Assembly: GCA_903845345.1 (NCBI GenBank)
Contig: CAIMXF010000343.1
Location: 1 to 45,773, forward strand
Source of the DNA: an uncultured beta proteobacterium
GTDB taxonomy: Bacteria > Pseudomonadota > Gammaproteobacteria > Burkholderiales > Burkholderiaceae_C
DNA: 45,773 bases
Direction of reading: 5' to 3'
Part shown: piece by piece, positions 36,167 to 43,680 of the stretch
Layout of the letters: the number at the start of each line of letters is the position of its first letter
Position numbering within the stretch: the stretch's first letter is position 1
The notes under the pieces: generated by a model
Database searches by the model: none
Seen by the model: only the letters and a program-made list of their open reading frames with translations
Told to the model about the DNA's origin: nothing
Program-made: the position numbers and the translations under genes

Positions 36167-36661
36167 ATGGCCGTTAGACGCTTGCGCAAGGGTTCGGAGG
36201 CGCTCGAGGTCAGCGCCTTCATCAACCTGATCGTCGTGCTGATCCCGTTCCTGCTGTCGACGGCGGTGTTCTCGAACATGTCGGTGGTCGACCTGACGCT
36301 GCCCGCGAAGTCGGGCAACTGGGACAACCTCAAGGCCAACGACCTGAAGCTCGAGGTCGTGGTGCGCCACGACTCGATCGAGGTCGGCGACAAGATCGGC
36401 GGCCTCCTGTTCCCGGCCATTCCCAACACGCCGACCGGCCCCGATCTCGTCACGCTCAACGCCGACATGTTCGTGGTCAAGAACAAGTTTCCGGACGTCA
36501 CGGCCGCCTCGCTGCTGCCCGAGCCGAACATCCCGTACGACACCGTGATCCACGTGATGGACGCGATGCGTACAGGCAAGTCGGCCAACGGCGGCACCAC
36601 GGTGCTCGACGTCGACCTGTTCCCGGCGATCTCCATCGGCGATGCGCCGGTGCGGCACTGA
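36167..36661 (+). CDS. ExbD-like protein lacking the conserved transmembrane Asp
   Basis: The 164-aa product has one TM followed by a periplasmic domain. The TM reads VSAFINLIVVLIPFLLS. In the paralog encoded next the same register reads LVSLIDVFTILIFFLLS, so the proton-carrying Asp is Asn here. The periplasmic part (VVDLTLPAKSGNW, VVVRHDSIEVGDKIGG, PYDTVIHVMDAMR) keeps the ExbD/TolR fold pattern. ATG 36167 follows GGGGGTG. It may be a structural, non-protonating half of a mixed ExbD pair, recalling AglR/AglS in Myxococcus, where two TolR-like proteins share one TolQ-like channel. Confidence 0.82.
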   Translation: MAVRRLRKGSEALEVSAFINLIVVLIPFLLSTAVFSNMSVVDLTLPAKSGNWDNLKANDLKLEVVVRHDSIEVGDKIGGLLFPAIPNTPTGPDLVTLNADMFVVKNKFPDVTAASLLPEPNIPYDTVIHVMDAMRTGKSANGGTTVLDVDLFPAISIGDAPVRH

Positions 36662-36673
36662 AAGGGGCGCGCG

Positions 36674-37156
36674 ATGAAGCAGACCCCACTCGAGAAGCGC
36701 ACCGCGCGCAAGGCCCGGCACGGCAGCGGCCTCGACATGAACCTCGTGTCGCTGATCGACGTCTTCACCATCCTGATCTTCTTCCTGCTGTCGAGCTCGG
36801 GCGTCGAGACGCTGCCCGCGGCCGCGGTGCACCTGCCGGTGTCGAGCGCGAAGAAGGATCCCAAGCAGACGGTCGTGGTCGTGGTCAACGCCAGCGAGAT
36901 CACCGTCGACGGCCGCAAGGTGGCCGACGTCGCGCCGCTGGCCGCCGCGACGGACGACCTGATCCCGGGCCTGAAGGCCGAGCTCGACATCATGTCCGCG
37001 CGGCCCGTCGCGCTGGCCGAGAACGCAGACCAGGCGCACTCCGTCACGATCATGGGCGACAAGGACATTCCCTACCAGTTGCTGCGCAAGGTGATGTACA
37101 CCGCGGCGGTGGCGGACTACACCAACGTGTCGTTCGCCGTGAACCGGGACGAGTGA
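36674..37156 (+). CDS. ExbD/TolR-type biopolymer transport protein
   Basis: The 160-aa product has a basic N-terminus (KRTARKARHGSG), then a TM with the essential Asp (MNLVSLIDVFTILIFFLLSSSG). Its periplasmic ExbD domain (VVVNASEITVDGRKVADVAPL, VTIMGDKDIPYQLLRKVMYTAAVADYTNVSFAV) matches the standard ExbD ending. It would supply the proton-binding residue of the ExbB-ExbD motor. It starts 12 bases after the Asn paralog and overlaps the next gene by GTGA. Confidence 0.9.
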   Translation: MKQTPLEKRTARKARHGSGLDMNLVSLIDVFTILIFFLLSSSGVETLPAAAVHLPVSSAKKDPKQTVVVVVNASEITVDGRKVADVAPLAAATDDLIPGLKAELDIMSARPVALAENADQAHSVTIMGDKDIPYQLLRKVMYTAAVADYTNVSFAVNRDE

Positions 37157-38253
37157 AGCCCATGGCCGCCATCTCATTCCGAACGTCGACGCTGCCATGG
37201 GCCCTGGCCCACGACGACGAGGAGCGCTTTCGCAAGCTGTTCCTCGCGCTGCTTGGCTTCGTGATCGTATTCGGCATCGCGCTGCGCTTCATCACGCTGC
37301 CCGAGCCTGAACGCGTGGCGGTGACGACGCTGCCACCGATCGCCGCCAAGCTGCTGCTGGACAAGCCCACCCCGCCGCCACCGCCGCCGCCCAAGGCCGT
37401 GGAAAAGATCGAGCCGCCCAAGCCCGATGCCACCGACAAGCGCGAACCCGCGCCGCTGCCCACCAAGCCCGTGCCGCGCGAGCGGCCGGTCGTCGAGGCG
37501 CGCCAGCCGATCCCGGGCAAGCCGCCGGGCGAGGACCGCGACGCCGCGCGCAACAAGGCGGCCGGCGTCGGCCTGCTCGCCGCGTTGAAGGACCAGCCGC
37601 CCGAACTGCACGGCGCGCCGCTGGCGGTGCAGCTGAACCAGGACATCAAGAAGGGTGCGGGCGTGGGCACCGGCGCCGGCGTGGGCGTCGGCGCCGGCAA
37701 GGAGCAGGGCCTGCCCGATCGCAACATGATCACGTCCAACGCGGCGGGCGGCAGCGGCGGCATCAACACCGCCGGCTTCAGCCGCGACTCGGGCGGCGGC
37801 GGCCTCGCCGGCCGTTCGACGACGCTCGTCGCCGGCGTGGCCGGAGGCGGCGGTGGCGGCGGCCCGGGCCTCGGCGGCCAGATCAGCGGCACCGGCGGCC
37901 ACGGCACGGGTGCCGGCAACGGCAAGTCCGGCGGCACCTTGACCAAGGGCGCCGGCGGCAAGGCCTCGCGCTCGCTCGAGGAGGTGCGCCTCGTGCTGGA
38001 GCGCAACAAGGGCGCGCTCTACGCGATCTACAACCGCGCGTTGCGCGAGGATGCGTCGCTGCAAGGCAAGGTCGTCGTCAGTTTCACGATCGAGCCCAGC
38101 GGCAGCATCAGCGAATGCCACATCGTGTCGAGCGAGCTGAAGAATGCCGAGCTCGAACAGAAGCTGCTCGCGCGATTCCGTGGGATGACGTTCACGGCCG
38201 AGGATGTCGGAACGCTGACGACCACGTATCCGATCGACTTCCTGCCGTCCTGA
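37153..38253 (+). CDS. TonB-like energy transducer with AgmX/PglI-type C-terminal domain
   Basis: The 366-aa product has a cytoplasmic lead, one TM (KLFLALLGFVIVFGIALRF), a Pro-rich rod (PTPPPPPPPKAVEKIEPPKP), a charged stretch, then about 120 Gly-rich residues. The C-terminal domain at about 275-366 (SLEEVRLVLERNKGALYAIYNRALREDASLQGKVVVSFTIEPSGSISECHIV) matches the AgmX/PglI C-terminal family. That domain is seen in the Myxococcus gliding protein AgmX/GltJ and related TonB-type transducers. GTG 37153 overlaps the exbD stop; ATG 37162 is the alternative. It is probably the PMF-to-periplasm arm of the machine and the last gene of the run. Confidence 0.85.
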   Translation: MKPMAAISFRTSTLPWALAHDDEERFRKLFLALLGFVIVFGIALRFITLPEPERVAVTTLPPIAAKLLLDKPTPPPPPPPKAVEKIEPPKPDATDKREPAPLPTKPVPRERPVVEARQPIPGKPPGEDRDAARNKAAGVGLLAALKDQPPELHGAPLAVQLNQDIKKGAGVGTGAGVGVGAGKEQGLPDRNMITSNAAGGSGGINTAGFSRDSGGGGLAGRSTTLVAGVAGGGGGGGPGLGGQISGTGGHGTGAGNGKSGGTLTKGAGGKASRSLEEVRLVLERNKGALYAIYNRALREDASLQGKVVVSFTIEPSGSISECHIVSSELKNAELEQKLLARFRGMTFTAEDVGTLTTTYPIDFLPS

Positions 38254-38258
38254 TCCCA

Positions 38259-38309
38259 CGCGCCCGGGCGCGAGACGCCGGCCCTCGCGACGCATCGCGG
38301 CGGCCGGCG
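38259..38309 (+). other. Two strong inverted repeats after the cluster
   Basis: CGCGCCCGGGCGCG (38259-38272) is a perfect 14-base palindrome just after the last stop codon. It is followed by CGCCGGCC...GGCCGGCG (38276-38283/38302-38309) with an inner CGCGA/TCGCG stem. No T-tract follows on either strand, so they are not classical intrinsic terminators. They may stabilise the 3' end or assist Rho-dependent ending. Confidence 0.5.
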
Positions 38310-38347
38310 AGACGTTCGGTCAGCACTTCCGTGACCGGGACTGCACC

Positions 38348-38545
38348 GTGAACGTGACGAAGCGAGGCTTCTTCCTGAACCGCGTCCGGGACGTACAGGT
38401 CACCCGCCACATGCTGACGACCCACGACGGCATCACCGCGTTCGAAGAAGAACTCGAACGGCAGGCGGCTCCCCCTGGGCGGCCGCAACGACGGCGGGGG
38501 CGACTTCGAGCCGCAGCCCCGCCGCTCACGCCGCCGCGATGCTGA
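38348..38545 (+). CDS. Doubtful small ORF antisense to the diguanylate cyclase end
   Basis: This is a 65-codon ORF starting GTGAACGTGACG. The first 45 codons have high GC3 and give an ordinary-looking sequence (TKRGFFLNRVRDVQVTRHML, THDGITAFEEELERQAA), but the end is Arg/Pro junk overlapping the 3' end of the minus-strand GGDEF gene. No clear ribosome site precedes it. It could be a small gene, a decayed remnant, or chance. I recognise no family. Confidence 0.25.
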   Translation: MNVTKRGFFLNRVRDVQVTRHMLTTHDGITAFEEELERQAAPPGRPQRRRGRLRAAAPPLTPPRC

Positions 38546-41321
38546 ACCGGTCCCGCCCGGCTTCCTTGGCCTCGTAGAGCGCCTTGTCGGCGCGTGCCAG
38601 CAGTTCGGTGGGCTGCGCGTGGCCGTCGGCCTGCCAGGCGATGCCGATGCTGGTGGTGACGGCCAGCCGCGTTCCGGCGACGTCGAACGGGCGGTTCATG
38701 GCCGCGAGGATCTTGTGCGCGATGACCTGCGTCTCGGCCGGCGTGTGCAGGCGCTCCAGGATCACGACGAACTCGTCGCCCGCGAGCCGCGCGACGGCAT
38801 CGGTCTCGCGCACGCTCGCGACGAGGCGCTGCGCGAAGATCTTCAGCACCTCGTCGCCGGCGGCGTGGCCCCGCGTGTCGTTGATGCGCTTGAACTTGTC
38901 GACGTCGAGGAAGAAGAGCGCGATCGGCATGTTGCTGCGGCGGCTGCGCGCCAGCGCCTCGGCCAGCTTGTCGTTGAACGCGTAGCGGTTGGACAGCCCC
39001 GTCAGCACGTCGGTGCGCGCCTGCAGTGCCAGCCGGGCCTCGGCGGCCTTCTCGGCGGTGACGTCCGACATCAGCACGTACAGGCCTTCCACGCGCCCGT
39101 CGATGACATCGGGCACGTAGGTGCCGTGCAGGTGTCGATGCACGCCCAGCCAGGTGGACTCGATGTCGAAGTCGGAGCGCTCGCCCGACAATGCGCGGTC
39201 CACGTGCGCCGTGCGCTTGCCGAATTCCTCGGCGCCGAGCACGTCGATCATCGACCGGCCGACCATGCTGGCCGAGTCGACGCCCATCCACGTGCCGTAC
39301 GTGCGGTTGACGAACTGGTAGCGCGCGTCCTTGTCGATGTAGGAGATCAGCACCGGCAGGTTGTCGGTGATCGTGCGCAGGCGCCGATCGCTGCGCGCCT
39401 GCGCCAGCTCGGCATCGCGGCGCGCGGTGAGATCCAGCACCATGCCGTAGATGCCCTGCACGCGGCCGTGCTCGTCGACGTCCGGGATGTAGTGCATCAG
39501 GCTGTGCATCGTGCGGCCGTTGACGGTCACGCTCGACTCGAAGCTGCGCGTCTCGCCGGCGAGCACGGCGGCCAGCTGGGACGCCACGCGCTCGTAGGCG
39601 ACGTCGCCCACGACATCGCGCACCGGGCGGCCCAGCATGCGCTGCTCGTCGATGTCGAACCAGCGGCGATAGGTGGCGTTGGCGTACGAATAGCGCAGGT
39701 CGGTGTCGATGTGCGAGAACAGCGCCGGCATGTTGTCGGTGACGGTGCGCAGGCGGCGCTCGCTCTGCGCCAGCAGGCGCTCCGCGCGCAGGCGGTCGGA
39801 GATGTCGTGCAGGAAGGCGTAGGCGACCTCGCCCCCTTCCGTGCGCAGCGCCGCGGCCGACAGTTCGACCGGGATCTCGACGCCGCTCTTGTGCAGCACG
39901 CCCAACTGCACGCGGTGCGTCGCGCCGACGCCGCGGCGCGTGAACGCGGCGATGCCCGTGCGCGGCTGCGGGCAGCGCGCGGCCTCGGGCACCAGCAGCG
40001 TCGACAGCGGCTGCCCGAAGGCCTCGTCGCGCGTCCAGCCGAAGGTCTGTTCGGCCTGGCGGTTCCACTCGCTGATGCGGCCGGACTCGTCGATCGCGAT
40101 GTACGCGTCGGGTGCGTGCGTGAGGATCGCGCGCAGGCGCTCCTCGCTGTGCCAGCGCTCGCGCACGGCCCACGCGAGTTCCTCGTTCGTGCGCTCCTGC
40201 GCGGCGGTGCGTTCGACGACGCGGGCCTCGAGGCTGGCGTTCATGTCGCGCAGGTGCGCGGCATCCTCGCGATGGCGCTGGGCATAGCGGTCGAGCGCCT
40301 GGCCCAGCAGGTCGGCCTCGCGATACAGCGGATGGCCGCGTGCCGGCGGTTCGTCCTCGGGTGGCGCCATCATCTGGGCGCCGAGCTCGCGCAGCGGCGT
40401 CGCGAGCCGGCGCGACAGCAGCCACAGCAGCGGCGCGAGGAACAGGCACAGCAGCCCCGCGGCCACGCGGGCGCGCACCTGCAGCGCGTGGAAGTCGGCC
40501 ATCGCGACGGCCTCGGGCTGGCGCAGCACCACGTTCCAGCCCAGGCCCGGAAAGCGGCCCGACCCTGCGGTGCGAGATTCCACCGACAGCTCGCCCGCCC
40601 GCGGCGCCGGCAACTTCTTGCCTTGCAGCGCGGCGGAGCCGAGCAGCACGGTGCCGTCGCTGCCGACGACCATCGCCTCGGCCTGGTGCTTCGCGAGCGC
40701 GGTGTCGACCAGGTCGTGCTTGATCCCGGCGGCCCAGCTCCAGCTCAGGTGCGCGCCCAGCACGCCGCGCAGCCTGCCGTCGGGCGAATAGACCGGCGTG
40801 GCGATGTCGACGAAGCGCCACGGCTCGGCACGCGCCGGCAGCAGCCTGGACAGCAGCAGCGCGCTGTGCACGTCGCCCACGAACGTGCCGTGCTGCGCGC
40901 CCGCGAACCAGGGCCGCGCGGCAACGCTGGCGCCCTGAAGCAGGCCGTCGACCGACGCGATCACGCGGCCGTCGCGGCCGGCCAGCCCCAGCCAGGCGTA
41001 TTGCGGGAAGCTCGCGTGCATCTGGTCGAGCGCGCGGCGGATCACCGCCGGGTCGCTCGCGCCGGTCAACTGGTCGAGCTGGCCGAGCACGCGCACCTGC
41101 TCGTAGTTCTGCGCCATGCCGCGGTCGAGCGCATCGCTCAGCGCGTCGGCGTGCGCCTGCAGGAACTGGGCCGCCTCGTGGCGCGCCTCGTCGCGCGCGA
41201 AGCGGTCGATCAGCAGCGTGCACATGAGCACGGCGGCGATGGTCGCGCCCAACACGCTGACGAACAGCCACGTGACCAGCGAGGGACGCGTGGAGCGGGC
41301 GGCGGGCAGGGAATGGGGCAT
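38526..41321 (-). CDS. Membrane diguanylate cyclase with CACHE, PAS and GGDEF domains
   Basis: The 931-aa product has TM1 (VTWLFVSVLGATIAAVLMCTLL), a periplasmic double-CACHE sensor of about 260 residues (YAWLGLAGRDGRVIASVDG, FVDIATPVYSPDGRLRGVLGAHLS), TM2 (VAAGLLCLFLAPLLWLLS) and a helical linker. Three PAS units follow (LRAILTHAPDAYIAIDESGRI, LRTVTDNMPALFSHIDTDLRY, LRTITDNLPVLISYIDKDARY), then a GGDEF domain (ALFFLDVDKFKRINDTRGHAAGDEVL). The signature is AGDEF, still compatible with activity, and an RETD inhibitory c-di-GMP site sits five residues before it. I use ATG 41321; TTG 41345 is the track start. It is not obviously tied to its neighbours. Confidence 0.92.
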   Translation of the reverse strand: MPHSLPAARSTRPSLVTWLFVSVLGATIAAVLMCTLLIDRFARDEARHEAAQFLQAHADALSDALDRGMAQNYEQVRVLGQLDQLTGASDPAVIRRALDQMHASFPQYAWLGLAGRDGRVIASVDGLLQGASVAARPWFAGAQHGTFVGDVHSALLLSRLLPARAEPWRFVDIATPVYSPDGRLRGVLGAHLSWSWAAGIKHDLVDTALAKHQAEAMVVGSDGTVLLGSAALQGKKLPAPRAGELSVESRTAGSGRFPGLGWNVVLRQPEAVAMADFHALQVRARVAAGLLCLFLAPLLWLLSRRLATPLRELGAQMMAPPEDEPPARGHPLYREADLLGQALDRYAQRHREDAAHLRDMNASLEARVVERTAAQERTNEELAWAVRERWHSEERLRAILTHAPDAYIAIDESGRISEWNRQAEQTFGWTRDEAFGQPLSTLLVPEAARCPQPRTGIAAFTRRGVGATHRVQLGVLHKSGVEIPVELSAAALRTEGGEVAYAFLHDISDRLRAERLLAQSERRLRTVTDNMPALFSHIDTDLRYSYANATYRRWFDIDEQRMLGRPVRDVVGDVAYERVASQLAAVLAGETRSFESSVTVNGRTMHSLMHYIPDVDEHGRVQGIYGMVLDLTARRDAELAQARSDRRLRTITDNLPVLISYIDKDARYQFVNRTYGTWMGVDSASMVGRSMIDVLGAEEFGKRTAHVDRALSGERSDFDIESTWLGVHRHLHGTYVPDVIDGRVEGLYVLMSDVTAEKAAEARLALQARTDVLTGLSNRYAFNDKLAEALARSRRSNMPIALFFLDVDKFKRINDTRGHAAGDEVLKIFAQRLVASVRETDAVARLAGDEFVVILERLHTPAETQVIAHKILAAMNRPFDVAGTRLAVTTSIGIAWQADGHAQPTELLARADKALYEAKEAGRDRFSIAAA

Positions 41322-41423
41322 CGTGCGGACAGCAAAGGACTTCAACTCGGGATATCGACCGCTCCGCTGCGTTCTGAAAAGGAAAGAGCGACTCCAAGGC
41401 CGCTCTTTGCGCAGTTTCGACGC

Positions 41424-42035
<612 letters not shown>

Positions 42036-42152
42036 GCGCTCGGGGGTGTCGAGACGCCATACGAAAGATTCCGGTCACGGGTTCCGGAGCCGCCCAATCG
42101 TTGCGGCCGGTTTGCGTCGCGTGGCGTGAGCGCCTGCGCGACTTCGGGTTGT

Positions 42153-42228
42153 TGGCGCCGTGTGCGGGATTCGAACCCGCGTTGCCGGCTTGAAAAACCG
42201 GAGTCCTGACCAAGTAGACGAACACGAC
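42153..42228 (-). tRNA. tRNA-Glu (UUC anticodon), divergent copy
   Basis: The reverse strand folds into a complete cloverleaf. The acceptor is GTCGTGT/ACACGGC with one U-G wobble. The D-arm is GTCT...GGAC with GG in the loop. The anticodon stem is CCGGT/GCCGG with loop TTTTCAA (anticodon UUC). The variable region is four bases with position 47 missing, and the T-arm is GCGGG-TTCGAAT-CCCGC, followed by discriminator G and an encoded CCA. U11-A24, U13-G22 and the missing base 47 are glutamate identity features. Acceptor and anticodon stems differ from the usual proteobacterial tRNA-Glu (GTCCCCT..., loop CTTTCAC). No strong promoter or terminator is visible beside it. Confidence 0.88.
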
Positions 42229-42409
42229 ATGACGACTTCCACTTCGGCTGTGCCCTCGCGCGAGCCCTCCCGTCGGAGGCGGCGTCTCGCTGCACGAGGC
42301 CGGGTGACCCGCCGCGCACATCCCGCGCCGCGTACACCTGGGGGTCTTGCGGCGTCGGAGTGCAAAGGCACACCCGAAGTGAAAGGACGAACTGGACAGA
42401 CAAACGAAA

Positions 42410-42439
42410 AGGCCCGGATCCTTGGCGGGATCCGGGCCT
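42410..42439 (-). terminator. Rho-independent terminator (minus strand)
   Basis: AGGCCCGGATC and GATCCGGGCCT form an 11-bp perfect stem around an 8-base loop. On the minus strand it is followed by TTTTCGTTTG. It ends a transcript that comes from higher coordinates, where the only candidates are the 52-codon ORF and the hairpin element below. Confidence 0.85.
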
Positions 42440-42470
42440 CTGGAATTCAGAGTGCGGCTCAGGCGCGTCG

Positions 42471-42629
42471 TCAGACGCGGCTGCCTCCCGGATCGGGACG
42501 ATCCTCGGACTCGCAATGCGCGGGCGCCTGCCCCGACGGCAGGCCGCCATGCGCCCGCGAAACAGCGCGGTCGCACGCACGGAAGCCGACGAGGGCTTGG
42601 GCGTTGCGAAGGGCGTTCCGGCTGTTCAC
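42471..42629 (-). CDS. Candidate small protein of 52 codons
   Basis: This minus-strand ORF starts at GTG 42629 with CAGGA eight bases upstream and stops 32 bases before a perfect terminator. The GTG overlaps the stop of a 17-codon ORF (ATG 42680) as GTGA, an arrangement like a leader peptide coupled to a gene. Third positions are G/C-rich. The product (NALRNAQALVGFRACDRAVSRAH, then a Pro/Gly/Asp-rich tail) has no recognised domain. Equally possible is that this stretch is a non-coding RNA. The 70-codon track version uses a TTG start and spans the hairpin. Confidence 0.35.
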   Translation of the reverse strand: MNSRNALRNAQALVGFRACDRAVSRAHGGLPSGQAPAHCESEDRPDPGGSRV

Positions 42630-42655
42630 GATGGATGTCCTGGTGCTGTTCGTTC

Positions 42656-42677
42656 GAGGCGCGACGAATCGCGCCTC
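42656..42677 (-). ncRNA. UUCG-capped 9-bp hairpin in the 5' part of a minus-strand transcript
   Basis: On the minus strand GAGGCGCGA-TTCG-TCGCGCCTC is a perfect 9-bp stem with a UUCG loop, about 40 bases inside the expected transcript start at the palindromic site. No T-tract follows, so it is not a terminator. Together with the perfect terminator at 42410-42439 it bounds a transcript of about 280 nt that may be a structured small RNA. I do not recognise 6S, tmRNA, SRP or RNase P features. Confidence 0.35.
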
Positions 42678-42717
42678 ATCCAAATGGTCGCCGCCTTTTC
42701 AAGCGACAGGACGCAGT

Positions 42718-42732
42718 GTAAATAGTCTTTAC
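42718..42732. promoter_or_regulatory. Palindromic operator-like site GTAAA-N5-TTTAC, copy 1
   Basis: GTAAATAGTCTTTAC has perfect 5-bp inverted arms around TAGTC. The identical 15 bases recur at 45300-45314 before the XRE gene. On the minus strand it falls between a possible -35 (TTGCGC) and -10 (TACACT), 17 bases apart, ahead of the small transcription unit. It is also 210 bases upstream of DUF969 on the plus strand. An operator of the XRE-like protein encoded at 45372 is the simplest reading. Confidence 0.55.
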
Positions 42733-42942
42733 TGTTTGCGCAAACCCTGCGCGTTTCGGCGTGGCGTGCGATCCACGATCGTGCGTCGGGCACCAGGACG
42801 GTTCACAAGAGAAATCGATGAGCTGAAAGAAATAATTCGCGCTTGCGCGAGCGTGGCGGCATTTCCAGAATCGATGCACTCCGCGATCTCCGGCGTCGGG
42901 GGTCGCTCACAATCGTCCGGTCACTCGCAGCAGGAAATCGCC

Positions 42943-43680
42943 ATGGCACCTGACGTCTCACTCTGGCCGCTCGTCGGCGTGGCCTTCATCATCGCGGGCT
43001 TCATCCTGCGCTTCAATCCGATGATCGTCGTCATCGGCGCGGCGATCGTCACCGCGTTCGCCGCAGGCTTCGGCGTCGTGGCCACGCTGGGTGCGATCGG
43101 CACCGGCTTCCTGAAGGCGCGCAATCTCACGCTGGCCATCATCCTGCCGCTGGCCACCATCGGCCTGCTCGAGCGCCACGGGCTGCGCCACCATGCGCAG
43201 CACTGGATCCAGCGCTTCCGCAACGCGACCGCCGGCCAGCTCCTGATCGTCTACCTCGCGGCGCGCGAGATCACGGCGGCCCTGGGCCTGACCGGCCTGG
43301 GCGGCCATGTCGTGATGGTGCGGCCGCTGATCGCGCCGATGGCCGAGGGTGCGGCCGAGGCCCGGCACGGCCCGCTGCCGGAGCGCATCCGCCACCGGCT
43401 GCGCGCGCTCGCGGCGGCCACCGACAACGTCGGCCTGTTCTTCGGCGAGGACATCTTCGTGGCGTTCGGCGCCGTCGTGCTCATCACCACCTTCCTGAAG
43501 GAGGCCGGCATCGCCGTCGAGCCGCTGAAGGTCGCGTTCTGGGGCCTGCCGACGGCGGGCTTCGCGTTCGTCGTGCACGCCGTGCGGCTGTGGCGCCTCG
43601 ACGCCGCGCTCGCCCGCGAGATGCGCGAGGAACCCGCCGACCAGCCGCCCGCGACGCGCAACGACGGGAGCGCCGAATGA
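42943..43680 (+). CDS. DUF969 membrane protein
   Basis: The 245-aa product starts MAPDVSLWPLVGVAFIIAGF at ATG 42943, with CAGGA eight bases upstream; the 261 upstream codons of the track ORF run through the tRNA and intergenic DNA. It has about six TM segments with DUF969 features: GFILRFNPMIVVIGAAIVTAFAAG, RHGLRHHAQHWI, GLTGLGGHVVMVRPLIAPMAEGAAE and ATDNVGLFFGEDIFVAFGAV. DUF969 and DUF979 form a two-part putative permease that recurs with pyrrolidone-carboxylate peptidase or 5-oxoprolinase genes. I infer 5-oxoproline or a pyroglutamyl compound as substrate. It overlaps DUF979 by ATGA. Confidence 0.88.
   Translation: MAPDVSLWPLVGVAFIIAGFILRFNPMIVVIGAAIVTAFAAGFGVVATLGAIGTGFLKARNLTLAIILPLATIGLLERHGLRHHAQHWIQRFRNATAGQLLIVYLAAREITAALGLTGLGGHVVMVRPLIAPMAEGAAEARHGPLPERIRHRLRALAAATDNVGLFFGEDIFVAFGAVVLITTFLKEAGIAVEPLKVAFWGLPTAGFAFVVHAVRLWRLDAALAREMREEPADQPPATRNDGSAE

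Noticed and set aside
36127-36177. Short plus-strand ORF MRRSTHPRHRGCRHGR between exbB and the first exbD
   Set aside because: It has sixteen codons, overlaps the exbD start and has no ribosome site or recognisable product.
42075-42371. 98-codon minus-strand ORF containing FFKPATRVRIPHTAP
   Set aside because: That peptide is the typical false translation of a tRNA; the region is tRNA-Glu and its flanks.
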